Below are positions 26,632-35,617 of a stretch of DNA of 53,317 nucleotides, in pieces (positions within the stretch are counted from its first letter, which is position 1; the number at the start of each line of letters is the position of its first letter). This stretch comes from an uncultured Clostridium sp. (GTDB lineage Bacteria > Bacillota > Clostridia > TANB77 > CAG-508). The stretch spans positions 1-53,317 of the forward strand of contig CAOKQZ010000011.1 of assembly GCA_948471055.1 (NCBI GenBank), in the 5' to 3' direction. The notes below the pieces were generated by a model that searched no databases, was not told the origin of the DNA, and saw only the letters and a program-made list of their open reading frames with translations. The position numbers were made by a program, and so were the translations under genes.

Positions 26632-27972
26632 ATGGAATATGAAAATATGTCACTAACTGAATTAAAAGAGATTGCAAAAGAAAAAGAAATTAAAAACATT
26701 TCAAAACTAAAAAAAGAAGAGTTAATTGAAGTTTTAAAACAGACACAAGAAACGACAATATCATCGAACAAAAACGAAGTTAATTTACCTAAAATAGAAA
26801 AAACAGAAACAATCAAAAATGATGGTTCTTCTTATAAAATCACCAACGAAGAAGACCAAATTGCAGAAGGAATTTTAGAAGTATTACCTGATGGATATGG
26901 ATTTTTAAGAGGAGATAACTACTTATCCACTCCAAATGACATCTATATTTCACCAATTCAAATTAGAAGATTTCGCCTAGATACAGGAGACCGTATTAAA
27001 GGAATTTCTCGCCAACCAAAAGAAGGAGAAAAATTCCCAGCCCTTATCTTTGTAGGAGAAGTAAATGGAGAAGCACCAGAAATGGCATATAGACGTACCA
27101 GATTTGATGACTTAATTCCAATCTATCCACAAGAAAGAATACGATTAGAAACAATACCAAATGAATATGCTATGCGTCTAATTGATTTAATTTCACCAAT
27201 TGGAAAAGGGCAAAGGGGAATGATCGTTGCTCCACCAAAAGTAGGAAAAACTACTCTTTTAAAGAAAATCGCCAATAGTATTAGTAAAAACAATCCAGAA
27301 GTAGAATTAATTGTATTGTTAATTGATGAAAGACCAGAAGAAGTAACCGATATGAAACGTTCCATTCAAGGAGAAGTTATTTATTCTACCTTTGATGAAT
27401 TACCAGAACACCATGTAAAAGTTGCAGAAATGGTATTAGAACGTGCAAAAAGACTAACTGAGCAAAAGAAAGATGTTGTTATCTTATTAGATAGTATTAC
27501 AAGATTAGCAAGAGCATACAACCTAGTTATTCCATCTTCAGGAAGAACCTTATCAGGAGGATTTGACCCAAGTGCACTACACAAACCAAAAAAATTCTTT
27601 GGTGCAGCAAGAAACATAGAACATGGAGGAAGCTTAACCATTCTGGCATCTGCCTTAATCGAAACAGGAAGCAGAATGGACGAAGTTATTTTTGAAGAGT
27701 TCAAAGGAACTGGTAACATGGAAGTACACCTAGACCGTTCACTATCCGAAAAACGAATTTTCCCAGCAATCGACATAAACAAATCTGGAACCAGACGCGA
27801 AGATCTACTACTAAACCCAAAAGAACAAGAAACCGTATTTGCATTAAGAAAAGCCATGTCATCCATGTCAGTATCTGAAGTAACCGAACAACTAATTGCA
27901 CAACTAACCTCAACCAAAACAAATGCAGATTTCCTAACAAGAATGGAATTTTTCTTAAAACAATTTAAATAG
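26632..27972 (+). CDS. rho: Transcription termination factor Rho
   Basis: Hexameric RNA helicase that ends transcription at unstructured RNA. The 446-residue protein has an N-terminal Rho_N helix bundle ([16 protein letters not shown]), an RNA-binding cold-shock fold ([21 protein letters not shown]), Walker [15 protein letters not shown], Walker [17 protein letters not shown], the Q-loop [18 protein letters not shown] and the R-loop [21 protein letters not shown] 26632 follows AAAGGAGAG. No in-frame CGG in the whole gene. A long hairpin (27988-28046) and an 870-base gene-free stretch follow. Confidence 0.97.
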   Translation: MEYENMSLTELKEIAKEKEIKNISKLKKEELIEVLKQTQETTISSNKNEVNLPKIEKTETIKNDGSSYKITNEEDQIAEGILEVLPDGYGFLRGDNYLSTPNDIYISPIQIRRFRLDTGDRIKGISRQPKEGEKFPALIFVGEVNGEAPEMAYRRTRFDDLIPIYPQERIRLETIPNEYAMRLIDLISPIGKGQRGMIVAPPKVGKTTLLKKIANSISKNNPEVELIVLLIDERPEEVTDMKRSIQGEVIYSTFDELPEHHVKVAEMVLERAKRLTEQKKDVVILLDSITRLARAYNLVIPSSGRTLSGGFDPSALHKPKKFFGAARNIEHGGSLTILASALIETGSRMDEVIFEEFKGTGNMEVHLDRSLSEKRIFPAIDINKSGTRREDLLLNPKEQETVFALRKAMSSMSVSEVTEQLIAQLTSTKTNADFLTRMEFFLKQFK

Positions 27973-28841
27973 AGATAAGATATATTTTTATAAATGATGA
28001 GCAGAGAAAAGGATAGATAGTAATTTTCTGCTTATGATTTATAAAAGTATGTTTTCGCAAAATGTAAATTTTGTGCAAAGAAGAATAGGATCAAAATAGA
28101 ACCATACGAATATAGTCCTACTCTTGAAATTCTGCTATTCCTTTAATACAGCCTGTTTCAGCTTATTATTACAACAATAAACTTACTACTTTTTAATTAA
28201 ATCGCCTTAAAATCGATTCTGGAGCTTCATTTATTTTTAGTTATACCAGGTATTATTATCATATATTTATATTATTACTTATATAATTTTTCATAAGTAT
28301 TTTTAATAATTTTTTCTAAAATTTGCAAAATACTTATATTTCAATAATTACACCATTTTTACAGACAACAAACTATATGTCTAATTTTAAAAAACGGCTT
28401 AAAATCGATTCTCGTGCCTCGTTTTTTTTCACTTTTTTAGCTATTTTAATACAACTACTTATAGTCAACAATTTATAGCATTTTAGTAAATTTCTATTAT
28501 ATATAAATTAATAATATAAAAATGTCTTAAAAACAATTTTAGAGCTTCATAAATATAAAATATTTTACTAATATATTATTACAAGATCTAATAGTAAATT
28601 TTAAAATATTAATACAAATTATCAATTTCATATATAAAAAACAAAATATAACAAGTGTTCGTTTTTTGAAAAATTTATATTATAAATTAACTTTGCACAA
28701 AATTGATTTAAGTCAAATAAATTTCACACTTTTTATAGTTTATATAACTTTAGATGTCCTTGGTATAACTAGCCAAAAACTTGACAAACTGTAAAGTAGA
28801 ATCTATAATTATTATATAAATTACAAGGAGGTATATGCATT
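27973..28841. other. 869-base gene-free AT-rich region with degenerate repeats
   Basis: No open reading frame with a ribosome site is visible on either strand. A long imperfect hairpin (TTTATAAATGATGAGCAGA pairing with TCTGCTTATGATTTATAAA) lies at about 27988-28046. Three similar stretches of about 36 bases occur near 28198, 28389 and 28517; their CTTAAAA starts are at 28206, 28398 and 28526, and they share a run like CTTAAAATCGATTCT and GAGCTTCAT. The spacings are 192 and 128 bases, both multiples of 64. The rest is very AT-rich. It may be a degraded repeat array or a regulatory/structured RNA; I cannot assign it. Confidence 0.4.
28781..28809 (+). promoter_or_regulatory. Promoter of orphan ORF 2
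   Basis: TTGACA at 28781-28786, 17-bp spacer, TATAAT at 28804-28809: full consensus. Confidence 0.8.
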
Positions 28842-29114
28842 ATGACACGGGGTGAATTATGCAATGCAATTCATTCAATAAGTGGTACAAGTGAACTATG
28901 TGAGGAACTAAAACGGATCGCTTCTGACTTTCAAGGTATTGATACTTATTCTCCAGATTATAATGGAAACGGTAAATATCTTGCTTCTAAAATAACAATG
29001 CTGTATATGCGTTGTTCAGCAACAGAAATAGAAGTTTCTGAAGTATTTAAGGAAATGAATGTGTCTGTGAAACATGTAAGTACACATGATGATCACACCC
29101 TCATATGGATTTAA
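28842..29114 (+). CDS. Orphan protein 2, with in-frame CGG codons
   Basis: Unrecognised 90-residue soluble protein (TRGELCNAIHSISGTSELC..., four cysteines, no membrane segment). RBS AAGGAGG and a consensus promoter precede it, and a terminator follows. CGG is in frame at 28848 (codon 3) and 28914 (codon 25), unlike native genes. A +1 shift at codon 3 would give a peptide of about a dozen residues. G+C and codon choice are higher than the neighbours. A self-contained unit probably gained by transfer; function unknown. Confidence 0.62.
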   Translation: MTRGELCNAIHSISGTSELCEELKRIASDFQGIDTYSPDYNGNGKYLASKITMLYMRCSATEIEVSEVFKEMNVSVKHVSTHDDHTLIWI

Positions 29115-29126
29115 GTGAAAACTTCT

Positions 29127-29174
29127 AAAAAGGAAAAAAGCTACCTCAATATGAGTTAACTTTTTTTCCTTTTC
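29127..29174. terminator. Terminator between orphan ORF 2 and the ABC permease
   Basis: AAAAAGGAAAAAAG pairs with CTTTTTTTCCTTTTC-type sequence, with T-runs on both strands; it can serve both convergent genes. Confidence 0.7.
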
Positions 29175-29184
29175 TTAATAAATA

Positions 29185-29889
29185 TTAAAACTCTTTCTTC
29201 TCATAAATTCCATAAGCTATCTTATAGGAACTATGATAAACCAGTATGATTAATGCAACTAATACAAAAGGAATAAATGGTTTTAAGCTATTTATATCAA
29301 TCGACCATCTTTCTAACCAATAGAGAATTCCTCCTGTTAAAAGTGCTAGCATAACCAATAATACTACCATAATAATAAAAATTTGCATTCTGGCTTTTTC
29401 TGCTCCAAATTTATAGATACAAGGTATTTGTATTGCTTCTACAATGCTAAGTCCTAGTATTCCACCTAAAGATATAAATAGGATTTTGGATAGGTTTATG
29501 AAAATTTCTCCTTTTGTAAAAAGTGCCGAAAGAATAATGGTTATTGGTATTCCAATGAGTGCTCCTATTATTGTGCAACCAACTGCCAAATAGTATTTTG
29601 ATAAAACGATTTCTTTTAGGCTAATTGGTAGGCTTCTAATGTATCGGTCTGTTTTGGAGGTTTCATCATAATTGAAACTAGCAATACTAAACATACCAAA
29701 ACCAAGTGTAACCATAACAGGAAGAAGACTTAGCAAATCATTTCCTCCACCACTAAGTAATTGAATTATGGTTGTTATACTAAAGATTAGAATAAAGCTA
29801 ATGAGTGGTCTTTTATAGGTTTTTAGTTGTAATAAGTCTTTCATGATAAGCCCTTGCATTTTTGGATTTTTGGTTAGAATTATTTTCAT
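29185..29889 (-). CDS. ABC-2 type transporter permease
   Basis: The 234-residue polytopic protein has six helices (ISFILIFSITTIIQLL, LLPVMVTLGFGMFSIASF, VGCTIIGALIGIPITIIL and three more) and a cytoplasmic loop TSKTDRYIRSLPISLKEIVLSKYY, typical of ABC-2 permeases in YtrC/BcrB-like efflux operons. It starts directly after the ATPase gene stop, so the pair is cotranscribed and the complex is likely a dimeric transporter. The substrate is unknown; peptide antibiotic export or cell-wall stress response is usual for GntR-linked pairs. Confidence 0.85.
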   Translation of the reverse strand: MKIILTKNPKMQGLIMKDLLQLKTYKRPLISFILIFSITTIIQLLSGGGNDLLSLLPVMVTLGFGMFSIASFNYDETSKTDRYIRSLPISLKEIVLSKYYLAVGCTIIGALIGIPITIILSALFTKGEIFINLSKILFISLGGILGLSIVEAIQIPCIYKFGAEKARMQIFIIMVVLLVMLALLTGGILYWLERWSIDINSLKPFIPFVLVALIILVYHSSYKIAYGIYEKKEF

Positions 29890-29890
29890 A

Positions 29891-30749
29891 CTATTTTTCT
29901 CCTTTCACATACATAATCATGATATCTTCTATTCGTGGTTTGTCGATTACTTCTATTTTATATTTGGTTTTAAAAGCCGTCTTATCATCCACAAGAACAT
30001 CGTATTCGTATTTATTTTTCTTATATCGAAGGTAATCGTTTTTATCAATTTTTTCAAATTGTTCTTTGGAAATTTTAGCAATTCCGCATTTTATCCAATA
30101 GTTCATCTCTTGTTTTACTTAATACAATTTCTCCATTATTAATGAAAGTAATATAATCGGCAATGCTTTCTAAGTCGGAGGTAATATGGCTAGAAACAAA
30201 AATGCCGTGTTCTTCATCTTGTATGAAGTCTTGAAAGATATCTAAAATGTCATTTCGTGCAACAGGGTCTAAACCAGAGGTAGGTTCATCTAATATTAAA
30301 AGCTTTGGATGATGTGCCAATGCTACTGCGATTTTTAGTTTCATTTTCATACCACTCGAGTATTCTTTTGAAATTTTATCTTCTGGTAGTTTAAAATCTG
30401 CTAAATATTTAAAATACAATTCTTCATCCCAGTTTTTATACATATCTTTCATAATCGTATTGATGTCCTTGGGGTTTAAGTATTCCGATACAAATCCTTC
30501 ATCTAGTACAATACCAATATCTTCTTTTATCTCCATTTCGTGTTCTTTACAATCAAGCCCAAAAATCTTAATGATGCCATCACTTGTATGTACTAAATTT
30601 AAAATGGCTTTTATGGTCGTACTTTTTCCCGCCCCATTTTCGCCAACTAATCCCATAATGGTTCCTTTTGGAAGATTTAAACTAATATTCTTTAAACTAA
30701 ACTTATCATAATTCTTACATAAATTTTTAACCTCTAATATATTTTCCAT
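29891..30749 (-). CDS. ABC transporter ATPase, needs +1 recoding at CGG
   Basis: ATP-binding subunit: Walker A GLVGENGAGKSTTIKAI (about 33-49), Q-loop, signature EYSSGMKMKLKIAVALAHH, Walker B LLILDEPTSGLDPVA and the H-loop ISSHI-type FVSSHITSDLE. The frame from ATG 30749 reaches ATG-CGG-A at 30086 (codon 222). Reading GGA one base later gives DELLDKMGIAKISKEQFEKI, the usual accessory tail of YtrB/BcrA-like ATPases, and ends at 29891, about 285 residues. The unshifted frame stops three codons on. The ATPase core is intact either way, so the shift adds the regulatory tail. Confidence 0.87.
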
Positions 30750-30757
30750 CTTTTTAC

Positions 30758-31132
30758 CTATTCCTCCTCATACAAAATATTTACCATATCCATCACTTCT
30801 TGTTTTGATATTTTACTAAGCTTTGCGATTGATACCGCAGTATCAATTAAACTTTCTATTTTTTGCATTTGTTCTTCTTTAATAATTTCGATATTCTTAT
30901 TTGCAACATATGTCCCCTTTCCTGGGATTGTTTCAACATATCCCTCCTTTTCTAATTCATCATAAGCATTTTTGGTAGTAATAACACTAATTCTTAAATC
31001 TTTCGCCAAATTTCGTATTGACGGCAATAACTCCCCCGTTTTCAATTCATTTGAAACAATCTTATTTTTAATTTGTTCCTTAATTTGTTCATATATGGGA
31101 GTATTGCTCGAGTTACTAATAATAATATCCAT
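30758..31132 (-). CDS. GntR-family transcriptional regulator (YtrA-like)
   Basis: The 124-residue short GntR regulator has a winged helix (NTPIYEQIKEQIKNKIVSNELKTGELLPS-type region, here split as IYEQIKEQIKNKIVS and LLPSIRNLAKDLRISVITTKNAY) and a short dimerisation tail without an effector domain, which is the YtrA class. It heads the ABC operon, which these proteins usually repress. ATG 31132 (MDIIISN) with AAAGGAG in front is preferred over an upstream in-frame start at 31207 that would run back over the promoter. Confidence 0.87.
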   Translation of the reverse strand: MDIIISNSSNTPIYEQIKEQIKNKIVSNELKTGELLPSIRNLAKDLRISVITTKNAYDELEKEGYVETIPGKGTYVANKNIEIIKEEQMQKIESLIDTAVSIAKLSKISKQEVMDMVNILYEEE

Positions 31133-31156
31133 ATTTTCTCCTTTCTTCGACTGTTC

Positions 31157-31191
31157 ATATACAGTATATACACACAGAATAAAAAAGTCAA
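31157..31191 (-). promoter_or_regulatory. Promoter and operator of the GntR-ABC operon
   Basis: On the minus strand TTGACT (31191-31186), 17-bp spacer, TATACT (31168-31163). The -10 lies inside the palindrome ATATAC-T-GTATAT (31157-31169), a likely autoregulatory operator. Confidence 0.65.
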
Positions 31192-31256
31192 TAGTTTTTT
31201 TAAACATTGTACAAAATTTTTAACTTTTGTTGTATAATTGGTGTGGAGGTTTTGTT

Positions 31257-32232
31257 ATGATAAGTCGTGAAAATAATCCTGATTATTTAAATTCGTTTTT
31301 AGATTATTCGGTAACTATATTGAATAAGTCACCAAATAGTATTAAGGAATACAATTATGACCTAGCTACTTTTTTAAAGTTTATTAAAATACATTTTGGT
31401 TTAACCAAAGAAAATGATTTTTCGAAAATTGTGATTTCGGATTTGCCAATTGAGGTAATTCAGAAAATTACGTTGGATGATATACATGCTTTTATTTCAT
31501 ATTTAGCAACAGAACTTCGTAGTAAGTCTGCAACAAGAGCTAGGAAGGTTTCTAGTATACGTATCTTTTTTAAGTATTTGGCTTCAAAAGCGAAATTAAT
31601 TGAGGTAAATCCTGCACAGAATTTAGAAACACCGAAATTAGATAAACGTACTCCAAAGTATTTGACCTTAGAAGATAGTAAAAGGTTATTAGATGTTGCA
31701 AGCAATGAAGATAATCGTAATACCGAAAGAGATTATGCCATTACTACTTTGTTTTTAAATTGTGGTATGCGTTTATCGGAACTTGTGAATATTAATATAA
31801 AAGACATTCAGTTTGATGAATGTAAAATGACGGTAATTGGAAAAGGTAATAAGGAACGTACCATTTATTTAAATAAAGCATGTATGAAAGCCATTGCTCA
31901 TTATTTAGAAGTTCGCCCCAAAGAAGGAATTAATTACAAATCGAAGGATGCCTTATTTTTAAGTGAAAGACGTGAACGTATTAGTAATCGAACGGTACAA
32001 TATATTGTAAAAAGAGAATTACAACAAGCTGGATTAGATACGAATAAATATTCTGTACATAAACTACGCCACACAGCAGCCACTCTTATGTATCAATACC
32101 GGAAATGTGGATATCCGTGCTCTACAAGAATTATTAGGACATGCTAGCATTTCTACCACAGAAATTTATACCCATGTTGCCAATGAACAAGTTCGTAATG
32201 CTGTAGAAAGCAACCCATTAGCAGATATGTAA
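31257..32232 (+). CDS. Xer-type tyrosine recombinase, needs +1 recoding at CGG
   Basis: Tyrosine recombinase likely resolving chromosome dimers at dif (XerC/D class) or acting in a mobile role. It starts at ATG 31257 (GGAGG upstream). The N-terminal SAM-like domain is followed by the catalytic domain: [10 protein letters not shown] (Arg), VIGKGNKER (Lys) and HKLRHTAAT (HxxR). TAC-CGG-A at 32100 (codon 282) shifts to GGA, giving [30 protein letters not shown] in pieces: [16 protein letters not shown], then the nucleophile motif TEIYTHV. It ends at 32232, about 324 residues. Unshifted, the protein lacks the second catalytic His and the tyrosine, so activity depends on recoding. A terminator follows. 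Confidence 0.9.
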
Positions 32233-32247
32233 TTTATTATTTCAAAA

Positions 32248-32286
32248 AAATAGCTTAACACTTGTCATCAAGTATTAAGCTATTTG
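32248..32286 (+). terminator. Terminator after the Xer gene
   Basis: AAATAGCTTAA pairs with TTAAGCTATTT around a 16-base loop and is followed by a T-rich stretch. Confidence 0.75.
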
Positions 32287-32351
32287 ACTTTTTCTGGATA
32301 AATATTTCCATCTTTAACTGTCACTTCCTATTTTACAAATTGGACTACTTT

Positions 32352-32651
32352 TTATTCACGTATTCTTAATTCCTGATGTATTTTTAAATCGCTATTTTTC
32401 ATATGATTTGCCTGTTTAATTTCTGCTATGATGTTTTGTATACTTTTATTTTGATAATATGGATTATTTTCTTGTTCTTCCCTAGCAATGCTCCATAAGG
32501 TATCTCCTTTTGCTACATAGATGGTTTTATATTGAATTTCTGTATGAGATAAACTTTGGTTACTAATCATAAAACTAATTCCAAATAAGATGGCAAAAAT
32601 AAATGCAATACTTCTAATAAATTTTTTTCCATTTACAATTTTTAAATTCAT
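32352..32651 (-). CDS. LysM-domain membrane-anchored protein (YneA-like)
   Basis: The 99-residue protein has an N-terminal transmembrane/signal helix (about 12-30, SIAFIFAILFGISFMIS) and one LysM peptidoglycan-binding domain (TIYVAKGDTLWSIAREEQ... to IHQELRI). Size and layout match YneA, the SOS-controlled division suppressor of Bacillus, but LexA is not in the window and no clear LexA box was seen in the 32652-32877 gap, so it may be another small LysM protein. ATG 32651 has AAAGGGGGAAA in front. Confidence 0.72.
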   Translation of the reverse strand: MNLKIVNGKKFIRSIAFIFAILFGISFMISNQSLSHTEIQYKTIYVAKGDTLWSIAREEQENNPYYQNKSIQNIIAEIKQANHMKNSDLKIHQELRIRE

Positions 32652-32877
32652 TGTGATTTCCCCCTTTTTCATGAATATCGCATTTCTTTTTCCTACGAAC
32701 ATTCATTCTTTATGAATTCATTATAAACAAACAAAAGTTTCTTGTCAATACTTTTTACAAAAAAAGTGAAAAAATGTTCGCAAACTTATTCTACATTTTT
32801 CAAAAAATGTATTGTACAAACATTTTTTGTTATGATATAGTAATGGTATTACAAAAGATTTTTAAGGAGGTTTTTAT

Positions 32878-33420
32878 ATGAACAGTTCATTTATTCGCAA
32901 ATATAGTGCTAACACACTCATTGTTTCTGTATTATTATTAGTACTTTCCTTATTCCTAATTCTAAAACCAGCAGAGTCCTTAAGTTTTATTATGATACTA
33001 CTTGGTTGTATTACAGTTTTAGATGGAATGATCCATATTGTTTCCTACTTTTCTACTTCTTCAGAATTACGAATGTTTAGTTTTGAATTAGTACAAGGAA
33101 TTTTAGGAACCATTCTTGGATTTGTCTTTATTTTTAACCCCGAAATTATTGTTTCCTTCCTACCATTTATTATTGGTGCATGGATTATTGTTGAAGGAAT
33201 TATTAAATTTCAATTTGCTTTTAATATGAAAGGAAATGAGACTGCTAACTGGGTAATTCTTCTGCTACTTTCAATTTTAACGGTTCTATTTGGATTTTTA
33301 ATTATCTTTAATCCATTTGGAACTGCACTTGCCATTACTTCACTTGCTGGAATTTTTCTATGTATTAGTGAAGTATTAAATATTGTAGAAGCAGTTTATG
33401 TTATGGTAAAAGTAAAATAG
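32878..33420 (+). CDS. HdeD/DUF308-family membrane protein
   Basis: The 180-residue polytopic protein has six helices in three repeated pairs (LLVLSLFLILKPAESLSFIMIL, LGTILGFVFIFNPEIIVSFL, LLSILTVLFGFLIIFNPFGT, read as separate stretches), each ending in the NP turn typical of the family. DUF308 proteins are linked to acid or envelope stress in some bacteria; function here is unknown. RBS AAGGAGG six bases before ATG. A bidirectional terminator follows. Confidence 0.85.
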   Translation: MNSSFIRKYSANTLIVSVLLLVLSLFLILKPAESLSFIMILLGCITVLDGMIHIVSYFSTSSELRMFSFELVQGILGTILGFVFIFNPEIIVSFLPFIIGAWIIVEGIIKFQFAFNMKGNETANWVILLLLSILTVLFGFLIIFNPFGTALAITSLAGIFLCISEVLNIVEAVYVMVKVK

Positions 33421-33427
33421 ACTAAAC

Positions 33428-33471
33428 CAAAAATCCCCCGATAATTCTTCAATTATCAGGGGATTTTTTTG
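33428..33471. terminator. Bidirectional terminator
   Basis: AAAAATCCCCCGATAATT pairs with AATTATCAGGGGATTTTT, with T-runs on both strands, between DUF308 (+) and orphan ORF 3 (-). Confidence 0.9.
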
Positions 33472-33505
33472 TACTAATGTTGTGAAAGTTAAACATATCA
33501 CTCGA

Positions 33506-33850
33506 TTACAGCATCCAAATCTGAGATGATGCGCTGTCGGACTTAGTATCTGCGGTATAAACCATTTTAGGTCTTTTTTTAAAAGCAGTTTCTTCATCGT
33601 ATTCATACAAAATATCATCACCTTTTTGAATTTTAGAAATAAAATTAAAGTGATGGTGTAATCGTATTTTGTATTCCTCACATACAATAAAGTCATCGAC
33701 TAACCTATCTGTTGGTTCCCGCTCCTTAATAAGTCCCAGTTCTCTTAGTGTTAATACTGTTTCTTCATCTAAGAAGAGTACCACCTTCCAATTGATTATA
33801 TCATCCAAATATGGAAGGATGTGTGTTTGGAAAAACTCTTTTTGCTTCAT
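33506..33850 (-). CDS. Orphan protein 3, with an in-frame CGG codon
   Basis: Unrecognised soluble protein of 114 residues, acidic N-terminal half (FFQTHILPYLDDIINWKV...LFLDEETVLTLREL) and a serine-rich end. RBS AAGGAGG and promoter TTGACT-17-TACAAT precede it. CGG is in frame at 33721-33719 (codon 44, GAG-CGG-GAA), with CTG codons and higher G+C than the neighbours. A +1 shift there would give six more residues and stop. It lies downstream of the fatty-acid locus, on the same strand. Function unknown; a transferred unit like the other orphans is likely. Confidence 0.62.
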   Translation of the reverse strand: MKQKEFFQTHILPYLDDIINWKVVLFLDEETVLTLRELGLIKEREPTDRLVDDFIVCEEYKIRLHHHFNFISKIQKGDDILYEYDEETAFKKRPKMVYTADTKSDSASSQIWML

Positions 33851-33903
33851 TTTGTAAGCCTCCTTATATTGTTTATTCTACAATGGTTCATTCCAATACA
33901 TTT

Positions 33904-33932
33904 ATTGTAACAACTTTTTCGTAAAAAGTCAA
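33904..33932 (-). promoter_or_regulatory. Promoter of orphan ORF 3
   Basis: Minus strand: TTGACT (33932-33927), 17-bp spacer with TTACGAAA, TACAAT (33909-33904). Confidence 0.65.
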
Positions 33933-33972
33933 CTTTATGTCAAACTCTAAATATGCTTTTATCTGTTAACGC

Positions 33973-34746
33973 TTATACTCCCATAATATTATAACCATTA
34001 TCCGCATAAATGACTTGCCCTGTAATGGCACTTGCCATACTGCTTAATAAGAAACTTGCAACATCTCCTACTTGTTCTTGTGTTACATTTTTATGAAGTG
34101 GTGCTTTTTGTTCTACTACCGTTAAGATAGAATTAAAGTCTTTTATTCCTTTTGCAGATAGGGTTTTAATTGGACCTGCTGAAATAGCATTTACTCTCAT
34201 GTTGTCTTTTCCTAAGTTTTCTGCTAAATAGCGGACGCTTGCTTCTAGGGCTGCTTTTGCAATTCCCATGACATTGTATCCTTCTAGTACTTTGGTAGAA
34301 CCATGGTAGGTTAAGGTTACTAAACTTGCATTTTCGTTTAGCATGTCTAACTCTTTTGCTACTCTTGCTGCTAGTACAAAAGAATAACTGCTTACATCAC
34401 AGGCATGTGAAAAACCGTCTTTTCCTGTGTAGATAAAGTCTCTATGTAAATCTTCTGTATTGGCATGAGCAATAGCATGCACAATTCCGTCGATTTTTCC
34501 ATTTTCTTCTTTGATTTTGGTAAAAACGTCTTTTACCAATTCATCCTCTGATGCTCCATCTAACACATAAGCTTTGCTTCCTTTAAATTCTTTGGTAAGT
34601 TCTTCTATTTTATCCTTGTTTTCTTCTCCCATATAAGTAAAAATTAGTTTTGCTCCATTTTCATAAGCGGATTTGGCAATTCCAAAGGCAATACTCCACT
34701 TATTTCGAATTCCCATAATCAAAATTTTCTTATTTTCTAATAACAT
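33973..34746 (-). CDS. fabI: Enoyl-ACP reductase (NADH), FabI
   Basis: Reduces enoyl-ACP in the last step of each fatty-acid elongation cycle. The 257-residue SDR protein begins LLENKKILIMGIRNKWSIAFGIAKSA (split: ILIMGIRNKWSIAFG is the FabI nucleotide motif), has the catalytic tyrosine and lysine in YNVMGIAKAALEASVRYLA (YX6K) and ISAGPIKTLSAKGI, and ends ITGQVIYADNGYNIMG. FabI rather than FabK or FabL by these motifs. It is last in the fatty-acid gene series, 59 bases after accA, with its own ribosome site. Confidence 0.95.
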   Translation of the reverse strand: MLLENKKILIMGIRNKWSIAFGIAKSAYENGAKLIFTYMGEENKDKIEELTKEFKGSKAYVLDGASEDELVKDVFTKIKEENGKIDGIVHAIAHANTEDLHRDFIYTGKDGFSHACDVSSYSFVLAARVAKELDMLNENASLVTLTYHGSTKVLEGYNVMGIAKAALEASVRYLAENLGKDNMRVNAISAGPIKTLSAKGIKDFNSILTVVEQKAPLHKNVTQEQVGDVASFLLSSMASAITGQVIYADNGYNIMGV

Positions 34747-34804
34747 ATTCCTCTCTCCTCTATTTTTAATTTATCTTTATGTCTTACTTTGATGTATAAA
34801 AACC

Positions 34805-35617
34805 TTATTTTGAAATAATTTGATACTCTCCCATATTTCGGAATTTTTGGTATCTTTCTTCTACTAACTGTTCTGGTGTTTTTTGTTTTAATTCCTGTAT
34901 TGTTTTTGCAATTTCTTTTTGTAGCGTTTTAGATACGTTTTCAAAAGATGTTTCAAAATCTCCTTTTGGTTCTTTAATAATCTTATCAATGACTTTTAAG
35001 TCATATAAATCTTTTGCTGTTAATTTCATTTTTTCAGCAGCTTCCTTTGTTCTTGTACTATCCTTCCACAGAATACTTGCATATCCTTCTGGTGATAAAA
35101 TGGAATAAATCGCATTTTCTAACATAAATACTTTATTCCCTACTCCTAGGGCTAATGCACCACCACTAGAACCTTCTCCAATAACAATACAAAGAATAGG
35201 TACTTTTAAAGAAGCCATTTTTAGCATAGAGCTTGCAATTGCTTCTCCTTGCCCTCTTTCTTCTGCTCCAATTCCAGGATAAGCTCCTTTGGTATCAATA
35301 AATGTAATCACTGGTCTATGAAATTTTTCTGCCTGCCCCATAAACCTTATCGCTTTTCGATAGCTCTCTGGGTTTGGCATTCCAAAATTTCGTTCAATAT
35401 TTTCCTTTGTGGTTCTTCCTTTTTGTTCTGCAATTACAGTAACATTTTGGTTTCCAATTCGTGCAAGTCCACATACAATTGCCTTATCATCTTTAAAATT
35501 TCGGTCTCCATGTAATTCCATAAAATCATCGAAAATAGCTTCAATATAATCCAAAGAGGTTTTTCTTTTTGGGTTTCTGGCTATTTCTACTTTTTCCCAA
35601 GCCGTTTGTTTTTCCAT
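34805..35617 (-). CDS. accA: Acetyl-CoA carboxylase carboxyltransferase, alpha subunit
   Basis: Alpha subunit of the carboxyltransferase, transferring CO2 from biotin to acetyl-CoA to give malonyl-CoA. The 270-residue protein carries the crotonase-fold motifs DFMELHGDRNFKDDKAIV, FIDTKGAYPGIGAEERGQGE and GEGSSGGALALGVGN. It overlaps the accD stop by one base, typical coupling of the two subunits. No in-frame CGG. Confidence 0.96.
   Translation of the reverse strand: MEKQTAWEKVEIARNPKRKTSLDYIEAIFDDFMELHGDRNFKDDKAIVCGLARIGNQNVTVIAEQKGRTTKENIERNFGMPNPESYRKAIRFMGQAEKFHRPVITFIDTKGAYPGIGAEERGQGEAIASSMLKMASLKVPILCIVIGEGSSGGALALGVGNKVFMLENAIYSILSPEGYASILWKDSTRTKEAAEKMKLTAKDLYDLKVIDKIIKEPKGDFETSFENVSKTLQKEIAKTIQELKQKTPEQLVEERYQKFRNMGEYQIISK

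Noticed and set aside
28198..28554. Active CRISPR array
   Set aside because: Only three poorly conserved segments, no consistent spacers and no cas genes in the window.
32694..32830. LexA box upstream of the YneA-like gene
   Set aside because: CGAACATTCATTC and GTTCGC half-sites are present, but no complete CGAAC-N4-GTTCG element was found.
33376..33696. Second minus-strand ORF overlapping orphan ORF 3
   Set aside because: It has no ribosome site, crosses the bidirectional terminator at 33428-33471 and is in another frame of a better-supported gene.
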